From Fibrobacter sp. (GTDB lineage Bacteria; Fibrobacterota; Chitinivibrionia; Chitinivibrionales; Chitinispirillaceae): a stretch of DNA of 64,000 nt. Shown here in pieces: positions 52,660 through 60,636 of the stretch. The DNA is taken from contig JAAZBG010000305.1 in assembly GCA_012513915.1 (NCBI GenBank), positions 42,800 through 106,799 of the forward strand. Reading direction: 5' to 3'. The notes under the pieces were generated by a model. That model saw nothing but the letters and a program-made list of their open reading frames with translations. It did no database searches and was not told the origin of the DNA. Position numbers and translations under genes: made by a program. Positions within the stretch are counted from its first letter, which is position 1. Each line of letters starts with the position of its first letter.

Positions 52660-54323
52660 CAGGGATGCTCCGTGTCATTCAGAATACGCTCGACAACAAA
52701 GGAATCCTTATGCTGCATTTCGAAGTAAAATCGTATCAAAATCTCACCGATCAGTCCCATTGTGAGAAGCTGCAGTGACGAAAACAGTAGCAGCGCAATA
52801 AGAATAAGGACTGTGTTAAGTGATATTGGAAGAAAGTGAAATAATCCTGCTGTTGACAATGCTGCAATTATCAGAAAACCGTATCCGGTGATTTTCTTGG
52901 CGATTTTACCAAAGAACTGAATCGGCCGTGTCATATAATCACTGAAAAAACGAACGACGATAAGATCAAAGATCACTCTTGACACACGCGATAAATTGTA
53001 TTTTGCAGTTCCATGAATACGTGGCCGGTGATTAACCGGAATTTCTGTTACCTTTACACCGATCCAGGCTGCAAACACAGGTATGAAACGGTGCATCTCG
53101 CCATATAAATGAATATTCTTTACAATACCGTGTTTATAGGCTTTAAGTGTACAGCCGAAATCACGAAGCTGAACGTTAGTGCCTTCTATCAATTTATTAA
53201 TAATACGATTGGCGATCATTGATGGAATCTTGCGGGTAAGTACCTTATCCTGACGTTTCTGACGCCATCCATTAACAAGATCGTATCCTTCTGACATTTT
53301 CTGTAAAAGCTTTGGAATATCGGCAGGATCATTCTGTAAATCAGCATCAAGTGTCACGATGACATCTCCGTGAGCATATTTAAAACCGGCACTGATTGCA
53401 GCAGTCTGACCATAATTACGTCTAAAAAAAATAACGTTCACTTTTTTGTCATCTTTTGAAAGTGCGGTTAGTACATCGCGACTCTTATCCCTGCTTCCAT
53501 CATCAATGAAAATAATCTCATAGTCCTGCTTGAGATTATTTAACATATCGTTAAGTTCCTTGTACAGAATGGGAATGTTTTCCTCTTCATTGTAAACTGG
53601 TACTACTATCGAAAGACCGATTGTCGATGATGCTGCAGTGCCGAATTTATCGATAATCTCCATAGGAGCAATCTGGAATGACTGATCGGAGAAACGCAGT
53701 TCCTTTTTTGAGACTGTACTTTTATCGGCCGGTTGACGAGCCTGCATGATTGCCTGTTTAAAATCCTTTATTTCAGCACTGGTGGGATCTTTTCTCATAC
53801 ATAGTGTAAGAATATCATCCGCTTTACTGATGTCACCGGTCTGCAGATACAGGTATCCAAGATTTATCATGGGAACAAGATAGTCTGAGTTGAGTTTAAA
53901 CGATCTGGTAAGGTGATCAATTGCTTTGGGATAATTGTGTAGCGCGTTGTAAAGTATACCGAGGTCGTTATGCAACTGCGCATTATCAGGATGTAATCGG
54001 ATACATCGTTGCATGATTTCGATTGCATCATTAAGACGGGAACAATCAACAAGATGCATTGCATAATCGTAAAGATATTCAATATGATCAGGTTTTAATG
54101 CAAGCGAATATTTGTAGTAACTGTCGCTCCTATCTGTTTCTTTAAGTAACTGATAGAGCTTAGCCAGAACAAATGAGAGCTCTGATTCGGTACTTTTGAT
54201 AGTAAATGCATTTTCAAAACTTTGGACTGCCAGTTCAATCTGATTATTCTTTAATTGTAAACGGCCATCATTGATATACCGGTCGAAATCATCAAGCGCT
54301 TTGACACCTAGCTCGCTCATCAT
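52659..54323 (-). CDS. TPR-fused GT2 glycosyltransferase (polyprenyl-phosphate type)
   Basis: The 554-residue protein has N-terminal TPR-like repeats (about 15-195; ...PDNAQLHNDLGILYNALHNY and DYLVPMINLGYLYLQTGDIS). A GT2 domain follows, with SIVVPVYNEEENIPILYKEL, IIFIDDGSRDKSRD and VTLDADLQNDPADIPKLL (the DxD is Asp-Ala-Asp). Two membrane segments at the C-terminus (about 470-530) resemble DPM1/ArnC/GtrB enzymes that load a sugar on polyprenyl phosphate. It is the first gene of the - strand operon and should supply the lipid-linked sugar. Its TGA overlaps the asnB ATG. Confidence 0.88.
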   Translation of the reverse strand: MMSELGVKALDDFDRYINDGRLQLKNNQIELAVQSFENAFTIKSTESELSFVLAKLYQLLKETDRSDSYYKYSLALKPDHIEYLYDYAMHLVDCSRLNDAIEIMQRCIRLHPDNAQLHNDLGILYNALHNYPKAIDHLTRSFKLNSDYLVPMINLGYLYLQTGDISKADDILTLCMRKDPTSAEIKDFKQAIMQARQPADKSTVSKKELRFSDQSFQIAPMEIIDKFGTAASSTIGLSIVVPVYNEEENIPILYKELNDMLNNLKQDYEIIFIDDGSRDKSRDVLTALSKDDKKVNVIFFRRNYGQTAAISAGFKYAHGDVIVTLDADLQNDPADIPKLLQKMSEGYDLVNGWRQKRQDKVLTRKIPSMIANRIINKLIEGTNVQLRDFGCTLKAYKHGIVKNIHLYGEMHRFIPVFAAWIGVKVTEIPVNHRPRIHGTAKYNLSRVSRVIFDLIVVRFFSDYMTRPIQFFGKIAKKITGYGFLIIAALSTAGLFHFLPISLNTVLILIALLLFSSLQLLTMGLIGEILIRFYFEMQHKDSFVVERILNDTEHP

Positions 54324-54814
54324 ACCGAATCCTTTGAATTTTAAGCATATTACAAAAGGTTCCCGTTGTTAAAAGTATAGTATAGAATGATGGGTAGGTG
54401 TTAACAAGGTAAAAAACTATTGGATAAGTCTATTGATACATGATGTTGATGTAACACATTCACACAGACTATCACCAAAAAATTGATAATCTTTCCAGTA
54501 CCCGAACGATGAATTTTCGCTGAGCTTTTATGCATTGTAACCAATTCATACACCCCCTTAATTAAATAATGTTAAACGTTAAAAAATCCGACATGTTACT
54601 ATAATTTTTTACAGATATCAAAAGGTATCATGATTAACAGCCTGCATGGAAATAACTGTAGTCATAAGAATAAGGAATTGAATTTTAAGGAATTTTGTTT
54701 ACTGTTGCAACTTAATTACGACATGCCGGGTAGAGGATATATTGCTTGTTCTTTTTTGGAATAGTATTTGCGTCTATTTTTAAAAGTTGGATTATTTTTT
54801 TTAAAGGAGTTTTT
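54324..54814. other. 491-base intergenic region between divergent units
   Basis: The region separates the - strand glycan operon and the + strand PEP-CTERM gene. It is AT-rich and holds no supported gene; a frame open from 54746 merely extends the PEP-CTERM frame upstream of its ribosome-binding site. It should contain promoters for both directions. I looked for a sigma-54 type GG-N10-GC pattern near 54720-54745, as is known for some PEP-CTERM genes, and did not find a correctly spaced one. Confidence 0.4.
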
Positions 54815-55450
54815 ATGAGTCTTAAAAAATTATGCATCAGTGCGATCGCTGTAGGTATGGTCGCCGGGTTGATGAGTTCGGCGAGTGCCGCTTTAATTAC
54901 ATTGGGCAATGAATTGGATATCGGTACAACCTATGAGGTGTATGAAAGTGGTGCGTCATATGGTGTCTATTTGGGTTATTATAATGGTAACGTTGGCAGT
55001 AATAACGACAACATGGCAACAACAATTCTAAATGTTCTCGAAAAGAATACCGTAATATTCAATGATAAAGATGATGTCATCGAAGTATTAAAAAGTGCTT
55101 TAACTGTAAAATCTTCCGATGAGCAGACCTCGGGTTTTAATGTTGCGAGTACTATTAAAAATTCTAAAGGTGAAGTCACTGGTGGTACATGGACCTCTGA
55201 CTTAGGTATATCAGTATACGCTGTAAAAGGTGGAAATGGATATACTGCTTGGTATGTTGATGATGTTATTGCTCCAAAAACAGGTTCTTTTACGACATAT
55301 GGACTTAAAAATGGTGATGATTACAGAAATCTTTCACACCTTGTTGGTTATGCTGGTGTACAACCAGCAGACGTTCCGGAACCATCAATTCTCTCTCTTC
55401 TCGGCCTCTCACTTCTTGGTCTCGGTTTTATCCGTAGAAAAAAGAACTAA
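54815..55450 (+). CDS. PEP-CTERM sorting-domain exported protein
   Basis: The 211-residue protein has a signal peptide (LCISAIAVGMVAGLMSSASA) and ends in the exosortase recognition tail VPEPSILSLLGLSLLGLGFI then RRKKN: PEP motif, membrane helix, basic cluster. The middle is a beta-rich, acidic domain (GTTYEVYESGASYGVYLGYY; NTVIFNDKDDVIEVL) I do not recognise. PEP-CTERM proteins are cleaved and exported with surface polysaccharide, which fits the neighbouring glycan operon. I chose the ATG at 54815, six bases after AAAGGAG. A terminator follows. Confidence 0.9.
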   Translation: MSLKKLCISAIAVGMVAGLMSSASAALITLGNELDIGTTYEVYESGASYGVYLGYYNGNVGSNNDNMATTILNVLEKNTVIFNDKDDVIEVLKSALTVKSSDEQTSGFNVASTIKNSKGEVTGGTWTSDLGISVYAVKGGNGYTAWYVDDVIAPKTGSFTTYGLKNGDDYRNLSHLVGYAGVQPADVPEPSILSLLGLSLLGLGFIRRKKN

Positions 55451-55477
55451 TCAGACTTCATAATATTAAGAATTAAT

Positions 55478-55508
55478 AAAAAAACCGCAGAAATGCGGGT
55501 TTTTTATT
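55478..55508 (+). terminator. terminator of the PEP-CTERM gene
   Basis: The stem AAAACCGCA/TGCGGGTTTT with a GAAA loop has one mismatch and is followed by a T-rich stretch (TTTTTTATTT). It lies 28 bases after the stop codon. Confidence 0.85.
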
Positions 55509-55523
55509 TGTATCCTGTAGCAA

Positions 55524-55739
55524 TTAAACTACTGTTGCATCAAATTTCATAAAAACGCATTCTGTGTAAATTGGTTGTTTTGAGTGTATTTTTGTCATCA
55601 GCTCGGGATTAACGATCTCTTCAACTTCTGGACACAAACGCCAATCATTAACCTGGTTGTAAAAATGTAATTTCAAAACTTCACGTTCGCTAAGACTTAT
55701 TACTACGTAAATCAATGACCTCCGCTCCAAAAATGGCAC
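55524..55739 (-). CDS. small hypothetical protein (71 aa)
   Basis: The frame gives a coherent product without any other gene over it: SLIYVVISLSEREVLKLHFY, then VEEIVNPELMTKIHSKQPIY and TECVFMKFDATVV. It looks like a beta-alpha-beta domain. The start is uncertain (GTG at 55739; TTG codons further in lie behind GGAGG-like sequence). It sits convergent to the PEP-CTERM gene and divergent from the flagellin promoter. No function recognised. Confidence 0.45.
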   Translation of the reverse strand: MPFLERRSLIYVVISLSEREVLKLHFYNQVNDWRLCPEVEEIVNPELMTKIHSKQPIYTECVFMKFDATVV

Positions 55740-55777
55740 TCAAATCGTACCCTGCAAAAAATACTACAAAAAACTGC

Positions 55778-55804
55778 TAAAGTTTTTTCAAAACCTGTCG
55801 ATAT
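55778..55804 (+). promoter_or_regulatory. sigma-28 (FliA)-type promoter of the first flagellin gene
   Basis: The -35 box TAAAGTTT (55778-55785) is followed by exactly 11 bases and the -10 box GTCGATAT (55797-55804). The known consensus for sigma-28 is TAAAGTTT-N11-GCCGATAA, so the -35 is perfect and the -10 matches six of eight. It lies 131 bases before the flagellin ATG, leaving a long leader. Confidence 0.85.
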
Positions 55805-55859
55805 GTTTATTAGGGTTTGAACCGTGCACAAAGACCAAACCGAATAAACGAAAATCGAC

Positions 55860-55934
55860 AGTTACCCGGATGAATTGGGAAGCTCTGAAGGGTAACGAAG
55901 ATAGGATGTCATAAATTACACAAGGGAGGATCGT
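55860..55934 (+). promoter_or_regulatory. flagellin 5' leader with conserved blocks
   Basis: The leader of the first flagellin gene has GTTACCC (55861-55867) pairing with GGGTAAC (55890-55896) around a loop containing GGGAAGCTCTG (55877-55887), and the ribosome-binding block ACACAAGGGAGG (55918-55929). Both blocks recur before the third flagellin gene (57701-57711 and 57749-57760), while the bases between them differ. That pattern suggests a shared post-transcriptional control site; a CsrA-type site (AGGGA/GGAGG) is possible but is inference. Confidence 0.6.
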
Positions 55935-56699
55935 ATGATCGGTGGAGTTAACGTCGCAACATCTCAGATTGCCAACATTTACAATCAGGGTAACAATCAG
56001 TTATCGGATACATTGGCAAAAATCGCCTCTGGTAAAAAATTTCAGAATGCCGGCGAAGATCTGCTTTCGTTTACACGTGCTAACAACTTGACAAATCAGA
56101 TCAAGGGTTACAACGATGTCGAACAAAAGCTGACTGCTGCACAAACCGCTACAAAAGCTGCAGTTGAAGTCGGTAGTAAGGTGTACGAAAACCTTACAAA
56201 AATGTCAGACCTTGCGACTAAATATAGTAATACAACAGATGCAACAGAGCAGGCTGAATATACTGCTGAGTTCAATTCGCTAAGAGATACTGTCGTTACG
56301 GCGCTTGAAAATGCAAGTGTTGATGGTAACGCAATCGCCGATGGATCATATTCTCAAGATATACAGATGGATCCAAGTGGAACAACTTTAACAGTTGCTT
56401 TAAGCACTGCACCTACAGTTGCTGCTGATCTTGCAATTACCGCTGATTTTTCACAAGCAGTTACTGACTCACTAACCTTTATGTCAGATGCAAAAAAATT
56501 TAACAGTATTATTGAAGATCAGATAAGCCTCAACAAAACAATCGTTAACAGCAAAGAAGCTGTAAGATCCCTCATAACCGACATTGATGAAGCATCGGAA
56601 ATGTCAAAGATGCTCGATCAGAATGTCCGTCAACAGGCTGCCATGTCGATGCTTTCTCAGGCAAATATGTCCCGACAGGTAGTCATGAAACTCTACTAA
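55935..56699 (+). CDS. short flagellin, paralogue 1
   Basis: This 254-residue protein has the conserved flagellin ends and a very short middle. The N-terminal D0/D1 helix reads IYNQGNNQLSDTLAKIASGK and the C-terminal D1/D0 helix KEAVRSLITDIDEASEMSKM then QQAAMSMLSQANMSRQVVMK. The outer D2/D3 domains are reduced to a small beta-rich insert (about 125-175). It is the first of three neighbouring paralogues and the only one with a clear sigma-28 promoter. It is probably the main filament protein. Confidence 0.85.
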   Translation: MIGGVNVATSQIANIYNQGNNQLSDTLAKIASGKKFQNAGEDLLSFTRANNLTNQIKGYNDVEQKLTAAQTATKAAVEVGSKVYENLTKMSDLATKYSNTTDATEQAEYTAEFNSLRDTVVTALENASVDGNAIADGSYSQDIQMDPSGTTLTVALSTAPTVAADLAITADFSQAVTDSLTFMSDAKKFNSIIEDQISLNKTIVNSKEAVRSLITDIDEASEMSKMLDQNVRQQAAMSMLSQANMSRQVVMKLY

Positions 56700-56711
56700 T
56701 AGAACTTTTCC

Positions 56712-56802
56712 GGAAATTGATAAGCGGACAACCGGTTTGTCCGTATCATTTCCTGTGTAAAGTCCTGTTTTTTATCAGGATGTCATTGCGCACATCCTGA
56801 TA
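56712..56802 (+). promoter_or_regulatory. two hairpins between flagellins 1 and 2
   Basis: The first hairpin (56712-56753) pairs GGAAA/TTTCC, TGATA/TATCA and CGGACAA/TTGTCCG around CCGGT. The second (56773-56783 with 56792-56802) is a perfect 11-bp stem TATCAGGATGT/ACATCCTGATA. Neither is followed by a T-run, so they are more likely RNA processing or stability stems, or control of the second gene, than terminators. The second stem ends 18 bases before the flagellin 2 start. Confidence 0.6.
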
Positions 56803-56820
56803 TGGAAACGGATGGTGCGT

Positions 56821-57645
56821 ATGATAGGTAACAATACTCAAATAATGGCCGGTTTGTCCGGTATCTACAGAGATTCAACAATCGCTCTATCAGACGCAAT
56901 GGGAAAACTTGCATCCGGTAAAAAATTTCAGTCAGCACAGGAAGACATATATGCCTATATTCAAAAAGTCAATCTCGAGATTGATATAAAGGGGTATGAG
57001 GATATAAAGATTAAACTGGCTGATACCAAAACGATTACATCAGCGGCTGTTGAGCGTGGAAGTATCGTTTACCAGAACCTCCTGAAAATGAAAAAGGTGG
57101 CTGATGACTATATCAGTGAAGCTGCCGGAAACAATGATCCGGTAAAGCTGGCGGAATACAGAGCCGGATTCGAATCGCTACAGGATACTGTCGTAAGTTC
57201 TTTGCAAAATGCGAATGTTGACAGTACACCGATAATGCAGGCAGGAACAGAATTGAAAAAGGTCTCTCTTGATCCTCAAAGCCAGGGTCAATTGACAATA
57301 GAATTTTCGGTTGTTGCAAACGAATCGTTGATTGACACGTTCAACGTCACAACGATGACTGATACAAACGGAATTGATATCGAGATCGGTAACGCACTGA
57401 CCTATCTGTCGGAATCAAAAAGCTTCAATGCGATAATTGATCGTCAAACGGAACTGCTGGGACTGATTGTTAACAATAAGGAAGCAGTGAAATCACTGAT
57501 TACCGACATTGACGAAGCAAAGGTAACAGCAGAAGTGATTGACAGGTCGATTCGGCTTGAAGCTGCCGGTGCCATGATCGCTCAGGCAAATATCATGCAG
57601 GGAAATATGATTTCACTTTACGGATTGCAGGTGGGTAATATGTAA
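56821..57645 (+). CDS. short flagellin, paralogue 2
   Basis: The 274-residue paralogue keeps the D0/D1 ends: IYRDSTIALSDAMGKLASGK and KEAVKSLITDIDEAKVTAEV then AAGAMIAQANIMQGNMISLY. The middle (about 130-200) is more divergent from paralogue 1. The frame is open from 56812, but the ATG at 56821 (MIGNNTQIMAGLSGIYRD) matches the start of paralogue 1 and has GGATGG seven bases upstream. It lacks its own sigma-28 promoter and the conserved leader blocks, so it may depend on upstream transcription. Confidence 0.8.
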   Translation: MIGNNTQIMAGLSGIYRDSTIALSDAMGKLASGKKFQSAQEDIYAYIQKVNLEIDIKGYEDIKIKLADTKTITSAAVERGSIVYQNLLKMKKVADDYISEAAGNNDPVKLAEYRAGFESLQDTVVSSLQNANVDSTPIMQAGTELKKVSLDPQSQGQLTIEFSVVANESLIDTFNVTTMTDTNGIDIEIGNALTYLSESKSFNAIIDRQTELLGLIVNNKEAVKSLITDIDEAKVTAEVIDRSIRLEAAGAMIAQANIMQGNMISLYGLQVGNM

Positions 57646-57765
57646 AGATAGAAATTTCATTTGAAATATACCAGTGACACGTTTTCCTTAAAGCGGCTTG
57701 GGGAAGCTCTGCAATAGGGTCAGCACGTGCCAGGGATGGTTATCGGTTACACAAGGGAGGTGTTT

Positions 57766-58578
57766 ATGTTGACCAGTACACCAATGACGGTGCTTACGGG
57801 GCGTCTCAGTGCTTTTTTCAAAACGGTAGAAAGCCAGCTTTCAGATTCGCTTACAAAAGTCGCATCAGGTAAAAGGGTGGAAAGCCCGCTTGACAATATC
57901 ACCGATTATTTCCACGCAAATAATTACAAACGCGAATATACAGACTTTGACAGAGTACGAACTGATGTCGCAGAAACATCTGCCATGCTTGATGTCGCAT
58001 CACATATCGGTGAGCAGGTGTTTGACGGCATAAGCCAAATGCGGATACTTGTTGATGAATACTATAAAGAAAATGTAACCGATGAGGATCAGGCGGCTAT
58101 TATAGCAGAATTTAATGCAACAAGAGACATTGTCGCGAATGCGATAGAAAACGGCTACTATGATGGTAAAAAGCTTGTTGCAGATGGTTCCCTTAAAAAA
58201 GTAAACCTTGACCCCAAAGATCTGTCACAGGTTTTCTCAATTGATTTCAGCGCAGCGCAGGTTACTGATGCATCAAAATTGACAATTGGAAGTGGAGGTT
58301 ATCAGGCAGATGCAGAAGCTGTACAGGCTGAACTTGATAAAGCTGGATCGTACCTTGCATCTGTTGCTGCATATTCCCGTGGAATAAAAGCACAGTATAA
58401 TCTTGTAAATACAAAAATTACTGCAACAAAATCAGCTGAATCGAATATCGTTGATATTGATGCCGGACGGGAAATGGCGCTTGCGACAAAGAGATCTATT
58501 CAGCATCAATCGACCGCATCCATGATGGCACAGGCAAATATGGTAAGAGCATCAATTGTCAAGGTACTGAATTTTTAG
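57766..58578 (+). CDS. short flagellin, paralogue 3 (divergent)
   Basis: The 270-residue product is the most divergent paralogue. It keeps the N-terminal helix (LSAFFKTVESQLSDSLTKVA, SGKRVESPLDN) and the C-terminal ESNIVDIDAGREMALATKRS then QHQSTASMMAQANMVRASIV. The frame is open from 57727, but GGGAGG at 57755-57760 fits the ATG at 57766 (MLTSTPMTVLTGRL). It has the same GGGAAGCTCTG and ACACAAGGGAGG leader blocks as paralogue 1. A minor or specialised filament or hook-proximal role is possible. Confidence 0.78.
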   Translation: MLTSTPMTVLTGRLSAFFKTVESQLSDSLTKVASGKRVESPLDNITDYFHANNYKREYTDFDRVRTDVAETSAMLDVASHIGEQVFDGISQMRILVDEYYKENVTDEDQAAIIAEFNATRDIVANAIENGYYDGKKLVADGSLKKVNLDPKDLSQVFSIDFSAAQVTDASKLTIGSGGYQADAEAVQAELDKAGSYLASVAAYSRGIKAQYNLVNTKITATKSAESNIVDIDAGREMALATKRSIQHQSTASMMAQANMVRASIVKVLNF

Positions 58579-58605
58579 CCGTTGGGGGTAGTGTAATAAT
58601 ATAAT

Positions 58606-58621
58606 CCATATAATTATATGG
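58606..58621. repeat. 16-bp palindrome after flagellin 3
   Basis: CCATATAATTATATGG is a perfect 16-bp palindrome, 28 bases after the third flagellin stop. It may contribute to transcript ending, but there is no T-run. Confidence 0.5.
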
Positions 58622-58642
58622 GTATTTCAAAGGGCTGTCTGA

Positions 58643-58739
58643 GCGTCCTCTAAAAACCCCCGCAGGGGGACTTGAAAAAAAAGAACAATAATTGCCATTC
58701 AGGCTTTCAAAGTCCCCCTGCGGGGGTTTTAGGGGGCGT
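58643..58739. repeat. family-B palindromic element
   Basis: The left arm (58650-58674) has CTAAAAACCCCCGCAGGGGG then ACTTG; the right arm (58708-58731) has AAAGTCCCCCTGCGGGGGTT then TTAG. They pair over about 23 bases with one extra A, and the flanks GCGTCC/GGGGGCG extend the symmetry. The 33-base loop is A-rich. It lies between the convergent flagellin 3 and dxs genes. The sequence differs from the family-A elements, so it is a separate kind of dispersed palindrome. Confidence 0.82.
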
Positions 58740-58755
58740 GTTTCTGTGTGGTACG

Positions 58756-60636
58756 TCAACCGATCCTCCTGAGAATCCTCTCCACAATTGAAGCTTCATC
58801 AAGACCGTTATTTTTGTGAAGTGATTTCAGATCTCCATGAGTAACAAATGCATCCGGTAAACCGAACCTGATAAATACCGGAGTGGGGGTGATTTCGAGC
58901 GTTTCTGCCAGTTCAAGTAACGCCGAGCCGAAACCTCCCGCAAGCGAGTTGTTCTCAAGAGTAACAATATATTGGTATTCTCTAAACAGCATCTGATAGA
59001 ATGTATGGTCAAGCGGCTTTACAAACTGTGCATCAATAAGTGCGGGAGAAAACCCTTTTTCCTTAAGAATTGTCCTGACATTTTCAGCTTTGGAAAAAAA
59101 GTCACCTATGGCAACAATCGCAATTTTTTTACCTTCAGTAATAACCTGTGGTACACCGATTGGTAGCATTCGTAACTCAGTGTCAAGTGGTACTCCAACA
59201 CCACCACCGCGCGGATACCGGATAACTACTGGTCCTTTAACACCTTCTACTGCTGTGTGAAACATGTGACGAAGCTCATTTTCATTGCGCGGTGCCATAA
59301 TGACAACATCTGGTATGGATCTGACAAATGATAAATCAAACATCCCGTGATGTGTCGGGCCGTCATCACCAACAAGACCAGCTCTGTCAATACAGAATAC
59401 AACATGGTGTTTGTCAAGCGCAACATCGTGAATCATATGATCGAAAGCTCGTTGCAGAAACGTTGAATAGAGCGCAATAACCGGTATTAAACCTTTTGTT
59501 GCCAGTCCTGCTGCAAAGGTTACTGCATGGCCTTCTGCGATTCCGACGTCAAAAAAACGATTCGGGAATTCTTTACTGAATTCAGCCATCTTTGTACCAT
59601 CACGCATTGCAGCGGTGATTGCCACTATATCATCACGTTTGCGTGCTATTTCGACAAGTGTCTTTCCGAAAATATCACTGAATGTCGGGGTCTGTGATGC
59701 AATCTTGATGACATCCCCGGTCTCACGTGTAAAGCTTCCGACGCCGTGATACTTGGTTGCATCATTTTCTGCGAAGCTGTAGCCTTTTCCCTTTTTTGTA
59801 ATGACGTGAACAAGCTGCGGACCGTTTGTGTTCTTGACAAATTTAAAAATGTCAATCATGCTGTTAATATTGTGACCATCAACAGGTCCAAGGTAACGCA
59901 ACCCCATGTCTTCAAACAATTTTCCCGGAATAACAAGGTGCTTGACAACATCGTCAATGCTGCTGACAAGGCTTCTGATACCTTTTCCAACACCGGTTGT
60001 TCCGAGGCGGTCCCAGATCTCGGTTTTAATCTTGTTGTAACGTTTATCAGTTAATACCCGTGTGAGATATCGCGATAAGGCACCGACATTTTTTGAAATT
60101 GACATCTCATTGTCATTTAAAATAATGGTCATATTTGTTAAACTGGAACCGGTATTGTTAAGCCCCTCCAGCGCAAGGCCGCCACTTAAGGAACCATCAC
60201 CAATAATTGCAACTACAGAATGATTCTCATGTTTGATATCCCGGCCCATTGCCATACCCAGCGCACCGCTTATTGATGTTGATGCGTGACCAACCGACAA
60301 CGTGTCATATTCGCTTTCAGAAACACGGGGAAATCCACTGATGCCACCGTACTGACGCAAGGTATGAAATACATCTTTTCGTCCGGTCAGGATTTTGTGA
60401 GTATATGCCTGATGTCCAACATCCCATACAAGTTTATCGGTTGGTGTGTTGAACACATAGTGTAATGCAAGTGTAAGCTCTACGGTACCAAGACTTGGAG
60501 CAAGGTGACCACCGCATTTGCTGACAACATCTATCATCAGTTCACGGATTTCGGATGCAACTTTCGGCAGTTTATCCGGAGATAATGCCCGCAGATCAAC
60601 AGGACTCTGTATTGAATCCAGAAGGTTTTTTGTCAC
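58756..60636 (-). CDS. dxs: 1-deoxy-D-xylulose-5-phosphate synthase
   Basis: DXS makes 1-deoxyxylulose 5-phosphate from pyruvate and glyceraldehyde 3-phosphate, the first step of the DXP isoprenoid pathway, with thiamine diphosphate. The 626-residue protein has the catalytic VWDVGHQAYTHKILTGR block, the TPP motif GDGSLSGGLALEGLNN...NDNEMSIS, and the pyrimidine-domain DRAGLVGDDGPTHHGMFD. The frame is open to a TTG at 60666, but AAGGA there lies a proper distance before the GTG at 60636 (MTKNLLDSIQSPVDLRAL). No other pathway gene is adjacent. Confidence 0.95.
   Translation of the reverse strand: MTKNLLDSIQSPVDLRALSPDKLPKVASEIRELMIDVVSKCGGHLAPSLGTVELTLALHYVFNTPTDKLVWDVGHQAYTHKILTGRKDVFHTLRQYGGISGFPRVSESEYDTLSVGHASTSISGALGMAMGRDIKHENHSVVAIIGDGSLSGGLALEGLNNTGSSLTNMTIILNDNEMSISKNVGALSRYLTRVLTDKRYNKIKTEIWDRLGTTGVGKGIRSLVSSIDDVVKHLVIPGKLFEDMGLRYLGPVDGHNINSMIDIFKFVKNTNGPQLVHVITKKGKGYSFAENDATKYHGVGSFTRETGDVIKIASQTPTFSDIFGKTLVEIARKRDDIVAITAAMRDGTKMAEFSKEFPNRFFDVGIAEGHAVTFAAGLATKGLIPVIALYSTFLQRAFDHMIHDVALDKHHVVFCIDRAGLVGDDGPTHHGMFDLSFVRSIPDVVIMAPRNENELRHMFHTAVEGVKGPVVIRYPRGGGVGVPLDTELRMLPIGVPQVITEGKKIAIVAIGDFFSKAENVRTILKEKGFSPALIDAQFVKPLDHTFYQMLFREYQYIVTLENNSLAGGFGSALLELAETLEITPTPVFIRFGLPDAFVTHGDLKSLHKNNGLDEASIVERILRRIG

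Noticed and set aside
54700..54760. Sigma-54 promoter before the PEP-CTERM gene
   Set aside because: GG and GC pairs exist near here but not at the required ten-base spacing.
55800..55934. c-di-GMP (GEMM) riboswitch in the flagellin leader
   Set aside because: A fragment (GCACAAAGACCAAACC) recalls the first half of the motif, but the second half and the required stems are not present.
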